This document shows positions 31,811-42,515 of a stretch of 64,000 bases of DNA, in pieces. Every line of letters begins with the position of its first letter. Positions within the stretch are counted from its first letter, which is position 1. Both the position numbers and the translations under genes were made by a program. The notes beneath the pieces were generated by a model that saw only the letters and a list, made by a program, of their open reading frames with translations, made no database searches and was not told the origin of the DNA. Source of the DNA: Tenebrio molitor (Eukaryota; Arthropoda; Insecta; Coleoptera; Tenebrionidae); the NCBI RefSeq assembly GCF_963966145.1, contig NC_091053.1, positions 10,292,001 to 10,356,000 on the forward strand, given 5' to 3'.

Positions 31811-32485
31811 TAGGGATGGGCGATATACATCGATGTTAGCCGAACTTCGATGTTTTGATTTCAATCTTCGATATTTTGACATCGATGGTATTCTTTTTCA
31901 AACGTCAATATTTTATCGATGTTCGTAATAAAACATCGAACATCGACAAAAAAAAAAAACAGGAATACAGTTTCCAAGAGATGACGTAAACGGCCCTTCT
32001 GGGAAGTCCACGTGTATATTTGGCCCTGACTTCGCAGATCGGGGTCGGTTGATCAGTTTCCACTTTCCGCTGCGGCGCTGCCATCGCATTTGCTTTTGCG
32101 TTTCATTCTGAGTCTCTCTGATTCTGAGTCTGAGTTGAAAGTGAACAGAACAGAAGTGAAACACTTCTTGTTGTCAATGTTATTATTTTTGCAATCTATT
32201 GATAAAAGTTTTTGGAATCTATAATTTTCGTAATTCTAGTTGGATACCTACCTAATTTTAATTTTTTGATATTTTAGTTTTGTACTTTAAACAGTGAATA
32301 AACATGATTTTTATCAACTTATTAATTTAATATGTTCAAATGACTATTTTCGCCCCCATTTTTAATACCATCGATGTTTCAAAATATCGATGTTTTTTGT
32401 TCGATGTTTCCTACCCATCGAAGGTCGCTACCGATGTCAACACCGATATTGAACATCGATGTTTGTGTTCGATGTCCCATCCCTA
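31811..32485. mobile_element. hAT-like non-autonomous element with ATCGAT subterminal repeats
   Basis: Starts TAGGGATGGGCGATATACAT and ends CGATGTCCCATCCCTA, complementary over the outer 10 bp. Subterminal zones (31815-31950 and 32368-32480) are packed with ATCGATGTT and TCGAACATCGA variants in both orientations, as in hAT elements where such repeats bind transposase. I could not confirm an 8-bp target duplication. The interior has an 83-codon minus-strand frame of unknown identity. Confidence 0.7.
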
Positions 32486-32511
32486 GTTTTAACGTATCTA
32501 GTAGTGGAAAA

Positions 32512-32645
32512 AATAGTATATAAACCACGGTGAAGAAGTCCCTTATAGCCTTCGCGCCTTAGAACCCTCGGCACGACTCGGGCTCTAATCTTGGCGCTCT
32601 GGCTATAATCATGAACTTCTTCACTTTGGTGTATAATATACTATT
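32512..32645. mobile_element. Foldback MITE, about 134 bp
   Basis: AATAGTATATAAACCACGGT and, reversed from the right, AATAGTATATTATACACCAA start arms that also share GTGAAGAAGT and TATAGCC. The apex is GC-rich. Ends are approximate. Confidence 0.75.
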
Positions 32646-32649
32646 GCAC

Positions 32650-33420
32650 TCTACACTCTAGCAAATGCATCTACAGACTAAACAGTGATATCGAAAAAAA
32701 CCTAACAAAATGTGCCAACGTGTGTTTACTACTTCTGAGAAGTAATTATTTTTTCAATTTCTTGGTTTCCGTCATTATATACGGACCTAATTCAACAAAT
32801 TATCGTCGTTGTAAGCGACTGGACGTTATAACGGACGACGCTATACCCAGAAGGCACGTTCATAAGATTAACATAAGAACCAACCAAATGTCGTTACACT
32901 ACGTCGTTATATCCGGAATGTCGTTAAACCCGAAGTCGCTATATACGAATTTGACTGTATATATTTATTTAAAGCAACATCATTCTGGTAAGCCCCATCA
33001 GCGAAAAATTGTAAAGCTGCCAACACTTTAGAAAAAAATATTTATGAAAGGATATCAATTTATGCAATTATTCACTGCGAATAATTTCAGACTAACCTTC
33101 AACCTTAAATCAAAATCAGTTGCCCTTTTCTGTGGAAGTAAGGTTCTAAACCATTTATTAAATAATGGCTTAAATCCTGTCTTTCATTTCTTTGAACAAA
33201 AGGATCTTCTGGATGTGTCGCGTTAATAGAATCATTTCGTAATTCGGCATTTTCCAAATTTCGGATTGCTAAAACATTAATTTAATCATCCATTTTTACC
33301 AATTTTCACTTGAATGTTGATATTTTGTCATAATCGTAATTTTACACCACTTATAATTCCGCTCGCAAAAAAACGAATAGTCAAGAATTGGATTTAAGAA
33401 AAATTCGCAATGTTACAAAC
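32650..33420. other. No recognisable gene
   Basis: Open frames of up to 103 codons without recognised motifs; AT-rich DNA between the foldback MITE and the pogo-like relic. Confidence 0.35.
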
Positions 33421-34240
33421 CGTCAAGAATTGACCCCCTGATTTCTGATTGTTGCTTCTTTGCTGACATTTTTTCTTTTGCTCGACGTCTTAACTGTTTC
33501 TTAGGAATAGGTGCGGCTATTGATGGTGTTTTTTCAAAAGTAACTGCGAATGTTGATGGTGTTGGTTCAAGACTAGCTGCAAATGTTGGTTTAGGAATAG
33601 CTGCGGATATTGACGGTACCTGAGAAGACGCCAGATTGAAACTATGCTCGCCTTCTCCTGGTTCAGCATCCTAAACAAGTTCTCGAAAATCCTTAGATGG
33701 TGCAAAAGCTTCCTCCGTAAATTTACTAGGGTTGAATGGAAATATTCCAGGAGCTCTGAATCCTGAGCTGCACTGACAGCACATAAGATGGTGATGGTCT
33801 GTCCTCGTTCGGCTGATATTGCCACTCCAACTTGTTTTTGTCCATTTTTGACATATACTTTTCCGGACTTTTTCTGGACTGTAGTTATACCAGATTCATC
33901 AACATTGAAGATTCTGTCTTCTCGAAATTGATACTTGCTTAAAATGTGTTCAAGATTTTTGAAAAAAAATTCCAACAACTTCAGCATTGAATCAGTGTGG
34001 GGTAATATCGCGCAATTTTGCCGAAACCAAAAGCACTTTTCACTGCATCTGTCAATGGCACCCACATTAAATTGGGTTATTCTGTCACATTCTTGTTGAA
34101 TTTTTGATTTACGAGGTGATACTTTTTTTTATCTTCGTCTGAACGAACCTGCCAATTACCATTGTAATCCTCATCTTGTTTATGAGCTAACTGCAACATC
34201 CATTCCATGAACCTTATCCACGTGTGCTAAGATGCTATTC
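33420..34240 (-). pseudogene. Pogo/CENP-B-like (DDE_1) transposase relic
   Basis: The frame 34065-33517 contains FNVDESGITTVQKK (first catalytic aspartate), then a GQKQVGVAISAERGQTITIL segment and CAVSA, the hallmark of the DDE_1 family (pogo, Tigger, jerky-like). After about 33770 the sequence shifts frame; in another frame it gives FTEEAFAPSKDF and a proline/serine-rich repeated tail (PSIAAPIPKKQLRRRAKEK). The second and third catalytic residues are not identifiable. Upstream (to about 34240) an alternative frame gives weak N-terminal similarity. Confidence 0.75.
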
Positions 34241-34631
34241 CAAAATTCAAATTCTCAGGAATACGGTTTGTTACAAACTAATTTCAGGTTGTTAAAATCT
34301 TTAGAGGTTAATTGACATACATTACATCTTTGGGCTGATTTCGTCCCTGTTTTCGCATTTCTAACCTTCACGTCTATCATTGTCAAACATAATTAATAAT
34401 GAACTGCAATATTTCTGTCATTATGAAGCACTGTACTGAAGGAAGTAAAAGCCGAAATTTGTTTCTCTAGGCATTATTTTTCTGCAAGTGTCGATTGCAC
34501 TGTTTCTTCAATGAATTGTAAACGTAAAGGTTTGCAGTAACGTGTAGATGAAGGCGTCGGATTGCTCCAAATTAGTATTTCCTCGTTAGATTCATTGCAA
34601 AACGATATTATTTTGAACAGAACAATAGATG

Positions 34632-34976
34632 TCAACAAAATGTTTGCGTCAGAACTGTCAATTTCAGAAAAATTTGTTTGTACTGCTCAGACGAAGAGCC
34701 AACGTACCCCCACTTGAAATAGAATGTAATATTTTCGGTTATTGATTCATGAAATGATTTTATGATGTCAGTTTGTGCTATGAGTAAACGACATGTAGTA
34801 TGATCCAATAGAGCCTGCAATGAAACTACCGCGGTCGTTTCAGTTATACATGTTGCAGATTCTGGTGGGTAGCACCGCATTTTTGCCGCTTGTGCTTTAT
34901 AATAGCTGGCAAGTACAGAGACGCCTCTGTTACCATTAACTGTTTCGCGAACATGATTATAAGAATCGCGTGACAT
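34632..34976 (-). CDS. Unknown transposon-associated protein, partial
   Basis: A 114-codon frame with good amino-acid composition: MSRDSYNHVRETVNGNRGVS at the start, a middle ITETTAVVSLQALLDHTTCR and an end KWGYVGSSSEQYKQ. I recall a widespread invertebrate family with a K-W-G-x-D-G-S-S-x-x-x-Y-K-Q pattern, possibly linked to RAG1/Transib-type elements, but cannot verify this. If that alignment holds, the aspartate is replaced by valine here. The frame stops soon after, so this is likely only an exon or N-terminal fragment. Confidence 0.4.
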   Translation of the reverse strand: MSRDSYNHVRETVNGNRGVSVLASYYKAQAAKMRCYPPESATCITETTAVVSLQALLDHTTCRLLIAQTDIIKSFHESITENITFYFKWGYVGSSSEQYKQIFLKLTVLTQTFC

Positions 34977-35063
34977 TTTTCATTTTATTATGAAATTTAA
35001 AGCCCAATCGGCTCCAATTTCTTTTCGTTTCGGCTCAGAAGATGACGAAAATGCTGACAAGTA

Positions 35064-35618
35064 CTGTAGCAGACACAATATTCGGACACCCAATAAACCT
35101 AAGCAAAGTACCCACAATTATGTTAACAGTAAGCAGTAACCACAGCCATAAATCACCAAACTGTGAGGGTTCGGTTGAAAGTTTGCGGCACGGACCGTAC
35201 TTGAAAAAATCCTAATTAGGGAAAACCCAGCGGATGTAGTTTCTATTCAACACAACGCAGATGGCCCACAGTAATTTTTTCAATTTTGTGGGGTTATTTG
35301 GTCGATACCTTTTCTTAAAAATTGTAATGTTTCATGCCCAAATTTTGGAAAATTAAATATCATTGAAGATGCAATGATACGGAGGAAGGCGTAAAATTGT
35401 GTGACCATATTTTTTTGCAATTTCATCAGTCGTAAAACGTTTTTTTTAAAGACACTGTACTGCCCCTGGAATTTAATAATACGGTCCATCCTAAGAAATT
35501 CTTAAGCGTGTTTGCAATCTCCCATTGATTTACCACAAACCGACCCTTTCTATTGTGGGTCTAATTATGGGCATTTGGTTTGGGTTTATTGGGTGTCCGA
35601 ATATTGTGTCTGCTACAG
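35064..35618. mobile_element. TIR element, 555 bp (CTGTAGCAGACACAATATTC)
   Basis: The outer 36 bp are perfectly inverted (CTGTAGCAGACACAATATTC and onward, ending AATAAACC) and flanked by TA. A minus-strand frame of 69 codons inside is not identifiable. Its right TA is shared with a GTAC that precedes an LTR-like start at 35622. Confidence 0.92.
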
Positions 35619-35621
35619 TAC

Positions 35622-36250
35622 TGTTACGTTATAAATTACCTCCCGAAACTGGGCAACCCTGTTACCGGTAACAAATCCGGACTGTTCAGGGGTGTAACGA
35701 ACAGGTCGTGGGCTTCGAGTCGGTTTACAATGGGAACCACGAGTATCGCTGACTGAGACCGAAAATGGTGAGGACTGCCCGGAGTTCGGGAAATGACACA
35801 CAAAAATTCGTGGAGGAAAGGTTTTATTCATAAGTTGGTGTCGTACAAGACAAGGAAAATGGAAACTAACTTAACATAATTCTAACCTAGTACAACTTAA
35901 CGAAATGTGATCTTCCCTGTTCTGACCTAGTCAAACTCGACAAAATAACCTGACTTTCCCTATTTTGACATGGAAAAACACAACAAAATTTAACCTGATC
36001 TACTCAACAAAATGTACAAGACTTCCCTCTTCCGGCATGGACAAATGCGGGTAAATCCTTGAAACTCCGGGTTCCTCACCGGGTCGCGTGATTTAGGCGT
36101 TCCACCTCGTTGGCGGTATTCGAACGTTTGCTCCAAATTGAATAATTGAGTCGAGAAAATTAAGAGGAAGGAAGACTCTTTCTACGGAAGCTAGACAATT
36201 ACACCGCCCTCCGGTGAGGGGTAGGACGTCTGACTCTTCCTCCTTTCCTT
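35622..36250. other. LTR-like sequence beginning TGTTACGTTATA
   Basis: The start TGTTACGTTATA is preceded by GTAC, as at 44147 and as for the solo LTR at 14282. The following 600 bp is mixed GC content with no coding frame. I could not find a right end, so this is a fragment. Confidence 0.4.
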
Positions 36251-36950
36251 CAGCAAATTTTTGATTTTACTGATTTAGAGCCGTTTGCCACTATACTTAT
36301 TATTATTGTATTTAAAAACGCACTAAAATTTTAGGGGACCCTTTATCCCTGTTTGCAACTGTGGGTGTTTTCAATATCTGTTTTAGTGCGTAGGCTTGCG
36401 CACAGATCACATGGCACATGGGACTTTTATCGCTGATTGTCATTTTTACAAATGAGTTAATCTAACCTAAAAATTACGGTAAAAATTTATGTTTTTCTAG
36501 TGTGTATCGGTTGTTATTTATTGATTTACGGTGGCTTGTGGCAAAAGTGAAAAAATGCCAGTTATTACCAGAAAAAAGTGAAAAATGTGGAGGATGACAA
36601 AACTGAAACCGGACAAAATATAAAGAAAAAAATAAACAAACACCCAGAGGGGAAATGATGAAATGGCTGAAAGAATATAAAAAAAAAATGTCAAGCTGCG
36701 TGATGAGGAAAAGAAGGAAATAGTTGAAAGACATCACAAAGAAACCATGGAGGTGGTAAAGCAATTATTGTTGCAAAAAAGGACTGATTAACCACTTGGA
36801 GCTACCATACAACTATTACCACACAATTACAGACTGATTAGTTGGTAGTAATTATTTAGTGACTTGTACATACAATATGCATTTTCCATTTTGTGTTCAG
36901 AGAAGTAGTACTTATTCTTTAGAATGGACATAAAAGCCATGAAAGACATA
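36251..36950. other. No recognisable gene
   Basis: AT-rich. The 96-codon minus-strand frame at 36474-36764 is dominated by phenylalanine, leucine and serine from T-rich sequence and resembles nothing known. Confidence 0.35.
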
Positions 36951-37420
36951 CAACGTGTAACAGAAATAAGTACATTAATTTTAACTGGTAATAGAACTCG
37001 TCAAAAGGAACAACTTTTCTATCTACCATTTTGCCGAAAAACGATGTTTAATTCCAAAAAAAAAAATGGAGAGATTTTTCACTAAAATAACCCTACGCCA
37101 CTAAATACTGCAATGGCTAATTGAGATCAGCGCTAATATGAAAAAAACATCCATTTTCATCCAGAAAACGTGTTTTAACGCCGAAATCGAAATTCAAATA
37201 AATCTACCCGTATAGCAAAAAATCCACTTCGTAAGAATCTGGTTGTTTCACGTTTTTAGGTAGCTTAGTTTTGGAGCTATGAACAGTTTTAGGAAAATCT
37301 TTCCTATTTTTTTAAGCCACTACGCAACGTTTTTCGCCAAAATGGCAGAGAGAAAATTTGTTCCTTTTGATGAGTTCTATTACTAGTTAAAATTAATGGA
37401 CTTATTTCAGAAACACCCTG
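36951..37420. mobile_element. Long-TIR MITE, 470 bp (CAGGGTGTTTCTGAAATAAG)
   Basis: Left CAACGTGTAACAGAAATAAG and reversed right CAGGGTGTTTCTGAAATAAG begin arms of about 95 bp that share CATTAATTTTAACT and AAAAGGAACAA. TA flanks both ends. It adjoins the 3' part of a minus-strand Harbinger relic. Confidence 0.9.
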
Positions 37421-37439
37421 TATAATAATTCGGTGCACA

Positions 37440-38223
37440 AAGCTCATGTCCCACTTGGTATATGTCAGATATGCGAAAAACCCATGCATCATGGACGCTT
37501 CCTGGCCAGCTACAGTCAACATCAATAAACATTAATTTCCGTGAACATATCCCAGGACTATTGAATAAAACTTTTTCCTATTAAAGTAGTCATTGCCATT
37601 TTCTTGTGGACGCTTTATAGGTATGTGGCACCCATCTACTGCTCCTAGCACCGATTGTAATCCATATTTAGCAAACATTCTTGTTGCACTCAGTTTCTCA
37701 TATTGTTTAGGCCACTTTATATATATTTGGTTAGATTGTTATTTATGGCTTTTATAATAGAATTTAAACTGAGGATTCAGTCACATTAAACCTATCTGCC
37801 ACAGATCTATATGAATCTGGTGTAGCCAATGTCCACAAAACAATTAATAAGGTTTTTTCTATATTAATTTGCCTTCTACCGCCATGCATATTTTGGTCTT
37901 TCTTTCTTACTTCTGGACAAATAGCAATTTGTTGTAAAATAGCTTCAAATGTTGAAGGCGACATTCGAAAGTGGCTTTTAAAAGTAGACAGCCTTTGTTT
38001 CGGAATTACAGTTTCATAATAATTTTCACATCGATAAATCTTGTCATTACTTGAGCTACAAGATGACAACTCGTTAATAAATTAATTATACAAAATTATA
38101 ACATTTTTACACGTCAATTATTCGCTCCGCAACACCTGCATCTAATGTGTCTTCTTCTAGTAATAGGAAAATTCTCCGTTTTTCATGTTCAATTAATACC
38201 AACGCAATAACGAACCGCTCCAT
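37440..38223 (-). pseudogene. PIF/Harbinger transposase relic with a small intron
   Basis: Exon 1 begins MERFVIALVLIEHEKRRIFL (38223). A donor GTGTAA near 38108 and acceptor TTGTAG near 38058 define a short intron of about 50 bp. Exon 2 continues KIYRCENYYETVIPKQRLST to DSYRSVADRFNVTESSV (HTH region). Further downstream, in other frames, come GLQSVLGAVDGCHIPIKRP (first catalytic aspartate, VDGxHI) and VDCSWPGSVHDAWVF (second catalytic block). The C terminus is cut off near the TIR element at 36951-37420. Several frameshifts make it non-functional. Confidence 0.8.
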
Positions 38224-38659
38224 TTTTTAGTTAGCACTTAGCTTATGTATAGACTAGGGTATGGACGTATGTACTCTTCAGCTCAGAATACAGAAAATAA
38301 CATTCACATAACCTATACGATTATACGAAATATGTATGACAAATTGACAAACTGACAAATGACATTTGTGGTATGGAATTTCAATGAAAACTGTTTTATT
38401 GTGTTTACGCTACTGCGTATTACTTTCGACTACAATAAAATGCACCTATTGTAATTTTTTCTTAATCCCTCGAATCCTTAATTCCCCATTTTGTGTTTTA
38501 CAATTGTCATTAAATGAGACGTTTGCCGCGATAGTTCAAAATTAGACATGCGTTGACAGTTCAGCGCCAACTCTAATTACAAATTCAATGAATGGCACGA
38601 TATCTCCAGATTCATCCCAGAAGTTTGCGCGAAGTAATATATTCTACTCTAAAAAATCA

Positions 38660-39675
38660 ACTAACAATAGTTAAAACTTAATTTTTGTAGACGTCAGATT
38701 CTTGTAGCGAATGGTCAAGGATCGCCAAAGATTTTCAAGAAATTTGGAATTTCCCAAACTGCATTGGCGCATTAGACGGGAGGCACATTACGTTTAGACC
38801 ACCTATATCTGCGGGGTCGTACTGTTATAACTACAAGGCACTCACTCCATTTATTAGACATGTGTGATGCGGCATACAAATTGACATATTATAATGTAGG
38901 AGTGAATGGTCGTATAAGCGACGGTGGCATTTTCCGTGAAAGTAATTTAAGTAGAGCTCTAACTTGTAATTCCCTAAATTTAACTCCTAATCAAGTTCTA
39001 GCTGGTCGTGTCATGAAACTTCCATTTGTGGCAGCTCGGTGGCCGCATGGCTGTCGGAGAAAGTACTCCGAGGTCGCGGTCCCGATGCTAGTGGGTTCGA
39101 ATCCCACCGAAGGGGGAGGATTTTTTCAAAGGAAGGAACCTCCGCCGGGCCATGGATGTGTGTGTATGTCTCCTCGGGGCTGACGGTAGGGTGGTGGAAG
39201 GAAGAATCAAAACTCTTTCGGCCACCATCGCGAGGTCAGCACGGGTTCGAGTCCCGTCGGGAAAGGCGCCCATGGGTGTATAAATGTTGTTGTGTATGTC
39301 TGTGAATGTGAGGTGGAATGGGCGTGGGTGGCCGGGGAAAGTGCCCTGGAGCCCCGTCGCATCACCTAAAAAGAAAGGATAATGGAAAACGATAAAGGAA
39401 AAATGAATTGAAAAACGGCCGACCGAAAGGGTACCGTAAAAGCCGTATGGCAAAAACGGGAATGGCAGATTTAAAAAAAAAAAAAACAAAAAACCTCCAT
39501 TTGTGATAGTAGCAGATGACGCATTTCCGATAACTAACCGAATCATGAAACCTTATTCCAAAAGGGGATTATCATATTCACAGAAAATATTCAATTATCG
39601 ACTCTCAAGAGCACGATTGAATGAATGATTGAAAGTTCTTTTGGTATATTGGCCAACAAGTTGTAGCGTTACAAA
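38660..39675 (+). pseudogene. PIF/Harbinger transposase fragment split by a SINE
   Basis: After an intron-like acceptor (TTTTTGTAG near 38690) the plus strand reads WSRIAKDFQEIWNFPNCIGA then LDGRHITFRPP (first catalytic block). After a frame change, NGRISDGGIFRES and NLTPNQVLAGRVMKLPFV follow. The SINE at 39031-39490 intervenes, and coding resumes as PPFVIVADDAFPITNRIMKP, NYRLSRARLNE. It is related to the Harbinger at 57.4-58.2 kb (same WNFPxCxGALDGxH and ISDGGxF segments) but not the same copy. It ends where repeat copy B starts. Confidence 0.85.
39031..39490 (+). mobile_element. tRNA-derived SINE with two B boxes
   Basis: Flanked by a 15-bp target duplication (AAACYTCCATTTGTG, one mismatch: 39016-39030 and 39491-39505) and ending in an A-rich tail, so it is a retroposed element. 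The first unit has an A-box-like TGGCTGTCGGAG at about 39049 and a B box GGTTCGAATCC near 39094. A second tRNA-like unit has a B box GGTTCGAGTCC near 39243. A T6 run at 39121, after the first unit, would act as a Pol III terminator if transcription started at the first promoter. No protein is encoded. Confidence 0.9.
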
Positions 39676-39690
39676 ACGCCACAATGGCGA

Positions 39691-41698
39691 TTGGCCGGAG
39701 TAGGAGGCCAAGAGGTCCTACTTATGCTCGCGGGACTAATAGATCGCTGTTCGAAGACCCGGAACTAGCAGATAACGCACGGCATTTGGTGACGCGACGC
39801 GCCCACCCTGCCTTCAAGTTTTTACGTCGCTCATTCCGGAAGCGGAGAGTCCTGGTGTCAGCCATATCGTGGTTCTTCCAGTTCAGTACCGTCGTTCGCT
39901 TGTGGTCCGTTTTGTGGGGACACGTCGGGATTACGCTGTGATGCCGCGCCTGGTGTCGCAAGCGTAGTCGAATCTCGGCGAGTCCCAAGCGCATCGGGAC
40001 CATCTGCGGACATCATTTTTGTAGCAAATTCTGGAAGAACCACCTATCGAAGAGACGTGCACGACTTACCGACACAATACCGTCCAAAATCTGAATTCTC
40101 CCGCTCGGCATAATTTCGAGGTAAACAAACCGACGCCATGACGGTCCACCTGTCATGACACGCCCACGTGTAGTACCACCGGAAATGCACATTTTTGATT
40201 GCGCAGTACCACGCAAGCGCAGCACGCCTTATCGCACAACTGAATAAGGTCGAGAATCGCGCACGCGACGATTTTCGCGATTTATGGGACTGCGGTGCCG
40301 AGATTAAAAATGCGGAAGTCGGACACTTCGTCGAGAGCCGTCGAAGCGACGCCAGCGAAGCGCCTTTTAGAGTTCGTGGTCGAGTGACCCCTCGCCTTAT
40401 AGAGGTAATTATCGTTCAATTTTGGATTCATTTCACTAAGACCATGTATTAGGGGTGGTTCGATCCAGTTTAGAGTCAATCCCGTTTGGATAAATCGATC
40501 CAGCACCGATCGCCACTTTAGAGTACCGAAAATTTTTGAGTAAAGGAGTGCCGGAAGGACTTCGATTTAGCGCCAAGAACCCCCTTTTCCGCTGAAAGGT
40601 AATTACCGAATCAATTGAGTTTCGCAACACTAACGACAATTCGTTAGGGGTCGTTCCCTAGGGTGATTCGTCGCCACATCGTTCGTTAGGGTGGTCGAGA
40701 GCCACATCGTTCGCGAGGCGACAGTTTTTTGGGGATATCGTTCCGTAGAGTGGTCATCGCCAGACCGCAAGCCGTTCGTTAAGGTCGTAGGACCACGCGT
40801 CGTTTCCTTGAGTACCGTTTCGCCAAGGACAAAAGAATATCGTCAAGGTCACACCGCAAGTCAAAAGGACGCTATTCGAGGAGACAACAGACCCGGCATA
40901 AAAATAAGTCGCCATTTTTTACTGCGGCATTGTGAAATTTAAGAAAGCCTCGAATTTTCCGCTTCTATAGTTTGCTATTTTCTTGTATGTTCATCATTTA
41001 TTAATATTTCGCATATAGTAAGAATTTTTTGTAAAACCTTTTCATTCAGATTCAATTTTCAATGTCAATTTAGGAATATTGTCAAATTTAACGTTTCGGA
41101 ACTTCACCGAATTTAAACTTTCTTACTAGGATCATTTTTAATTTTCGTCTAGGTATTACCCCGATCTTGACCTTGGGTTTCATTAATTCTAATTCATTTT
41201 AACTTGATCAGAAGGAAGCTTAAGTTCGAAAGTTTTTTCATCAAGGAACAAATACCTTTTTATTTCGTCGAAGAATCCATTGTTTAATTTTAAGATCCGG
41301 TCATCTGTGAAGGAAAAGCTTTTCTGGTTACGACCAAAATAATTATTAAGGCCACCTGAAAGTACTGGTTCCACATTTTCCATTTTTTTACTTAATAGTT
41401 ACTAACGAACCATTGTCGCATTCGTGCGAACCAGTACAGAATCATTGAAATTTGCTCTGTGAAAAATCTTGGAGTGACCACTGAATAAATTAATTTTATT
41501 ATTAACGTTCAGAACGAATTTGCTTTCCACTCCCTCCGACGAGTAAGAACTGAGCACTTGTCCCGGCAGCTGGACAAGCAACAACCAGCTCAAGACAATA
41601 GCTGCCTGGCGCCCATTTTTTTAAAATCCGAACCCACGCCCTCTGCCCCGAAAAACCCCCTGAGAGCCCGGAGCTGTCACTGGCCAACTTTTGGTCAT
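39691..41698 (+). repeat. Unclassified 2-kb dispersed repeat, copy B
   Basis: Second copy of the family at 26939-29606, same orientation, about 650 bp shorter, partly because it lacks the MITE. Shared blocks: GAGGTCCTACTTATGCTCGC at 39710, the Lys/Arg-rich beginning, the TCGTTCGTTAGGG-type array at 40.4-40.8 kb, and the GC-rich tail CTGAGCACTTGTCCCGGCAG near 41548. The minus-strand frame 41189-41383 (MENVEPVLSGGLNN) is not conserved in copy A, so it is probably spurious. Confidence 0.75.
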
Positions 41699-41814
41699 AA
41701 AGTTTAGAGTTTTGCTGAACCCAATCCATTTAAATCCTGTCAAAGTTGAAATAATGACTTTGGCGTGTTTGGCACTACATAATTTCTTGGCTTCATGAAA
41801 GGAAAGGAACAATG

Positions 41815-42236
41815 GGTGATATTCATAAAAATGAGTATCTACTTATGAGCAAATACTTATAAGCATCGGTATTTAGTTAAAAGTATCAGTTCAACGTAAA
41901 AGTATATGTTTGAATCCATATTCATAAACAGATGCTTGCCGTTGTGAGCAGATACTTACATCATATAAGTTCATTGATTTTTTGGTATGACAAGTATAGC
42001 CTAGTTTAGTCAATTGATGTGTAAGTCTAATGAATAGCAGACTTGTGATTTTATAAGGATATATGCTTATTTTTGTGGGCAACTTCTCTATTTTAGTAGG
42101 TATTTTATGAATATAGACAGTATGTAGTTGAAACTTATCTCTCTATAATTTTCTAAGCATATGCTAATGCTACATTAAGTACTAGCATCTTCTTAAATTC
42201 TGCAAAATTATTTGCTTACTTTATGAATTATAAGTA
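41815..42236. repeat. Repeated ATATTCATAAA motifs, probable MITE remnants
   Basis: ATATTCATAAA begins at about 41820 and 41927 in the same orientation and, reversed, at about 42105. Each is followed by TACTTATGAGC-like sequence. They look like termini of small Harbinger-type elements nested or duplicated next to the intact Harbinger element. Confidence 0.45.
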
Positions 42237-42515
42237 TAAGGGTCGAATTCAGGAACAATTTATGAGACAAGTTCGTGCTTAAGTGAGAATTTAACAATGT
42301 CTTAAGTGAAAACTGTATTCATGGTCAGTAAGTACAATACCATCTTAACTTTTTTCTTAAGATAGGATACTTATTCCTATTCAGAGACAAAAGTACGAAA
42401 TTAAGTAGGCACTTATCGTTCGCTTTATAAGTCAAATTTTAAGACGCGACGGAACCAGTCTTATGTTCGAACTTGAAATAATTTTTGACTCCTCGTTCTA
42501 AAGTGACAGAAGAAA

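Noticed and set aside
36474..36764. 96-codon membrane-like protein
   Set aside because: Composition comes from a T-rich strand; no start context, family resemblance or neighbouring support.
39045..39120. Candidate tRNA gene (A and B boxes)
   Set aside because: It is followed by a second tRNA-like module, a long body, an A-rich tail and flanking target duplications, so it is the head of a SINE, not a tRNA gene.
41189..41383. 64-codon ORF in repeat copy B
   Set aside because: The corresponding part of copy A does not preserve the frame.
26939..41698. Copies A and B as the two LTRs of one 15-kb element
   Set aside because: The intervening DNA is a mix of unrelated insertions, no polypurine tract or primer site adjoins, and ends do not show TG...CA or a common duplication.
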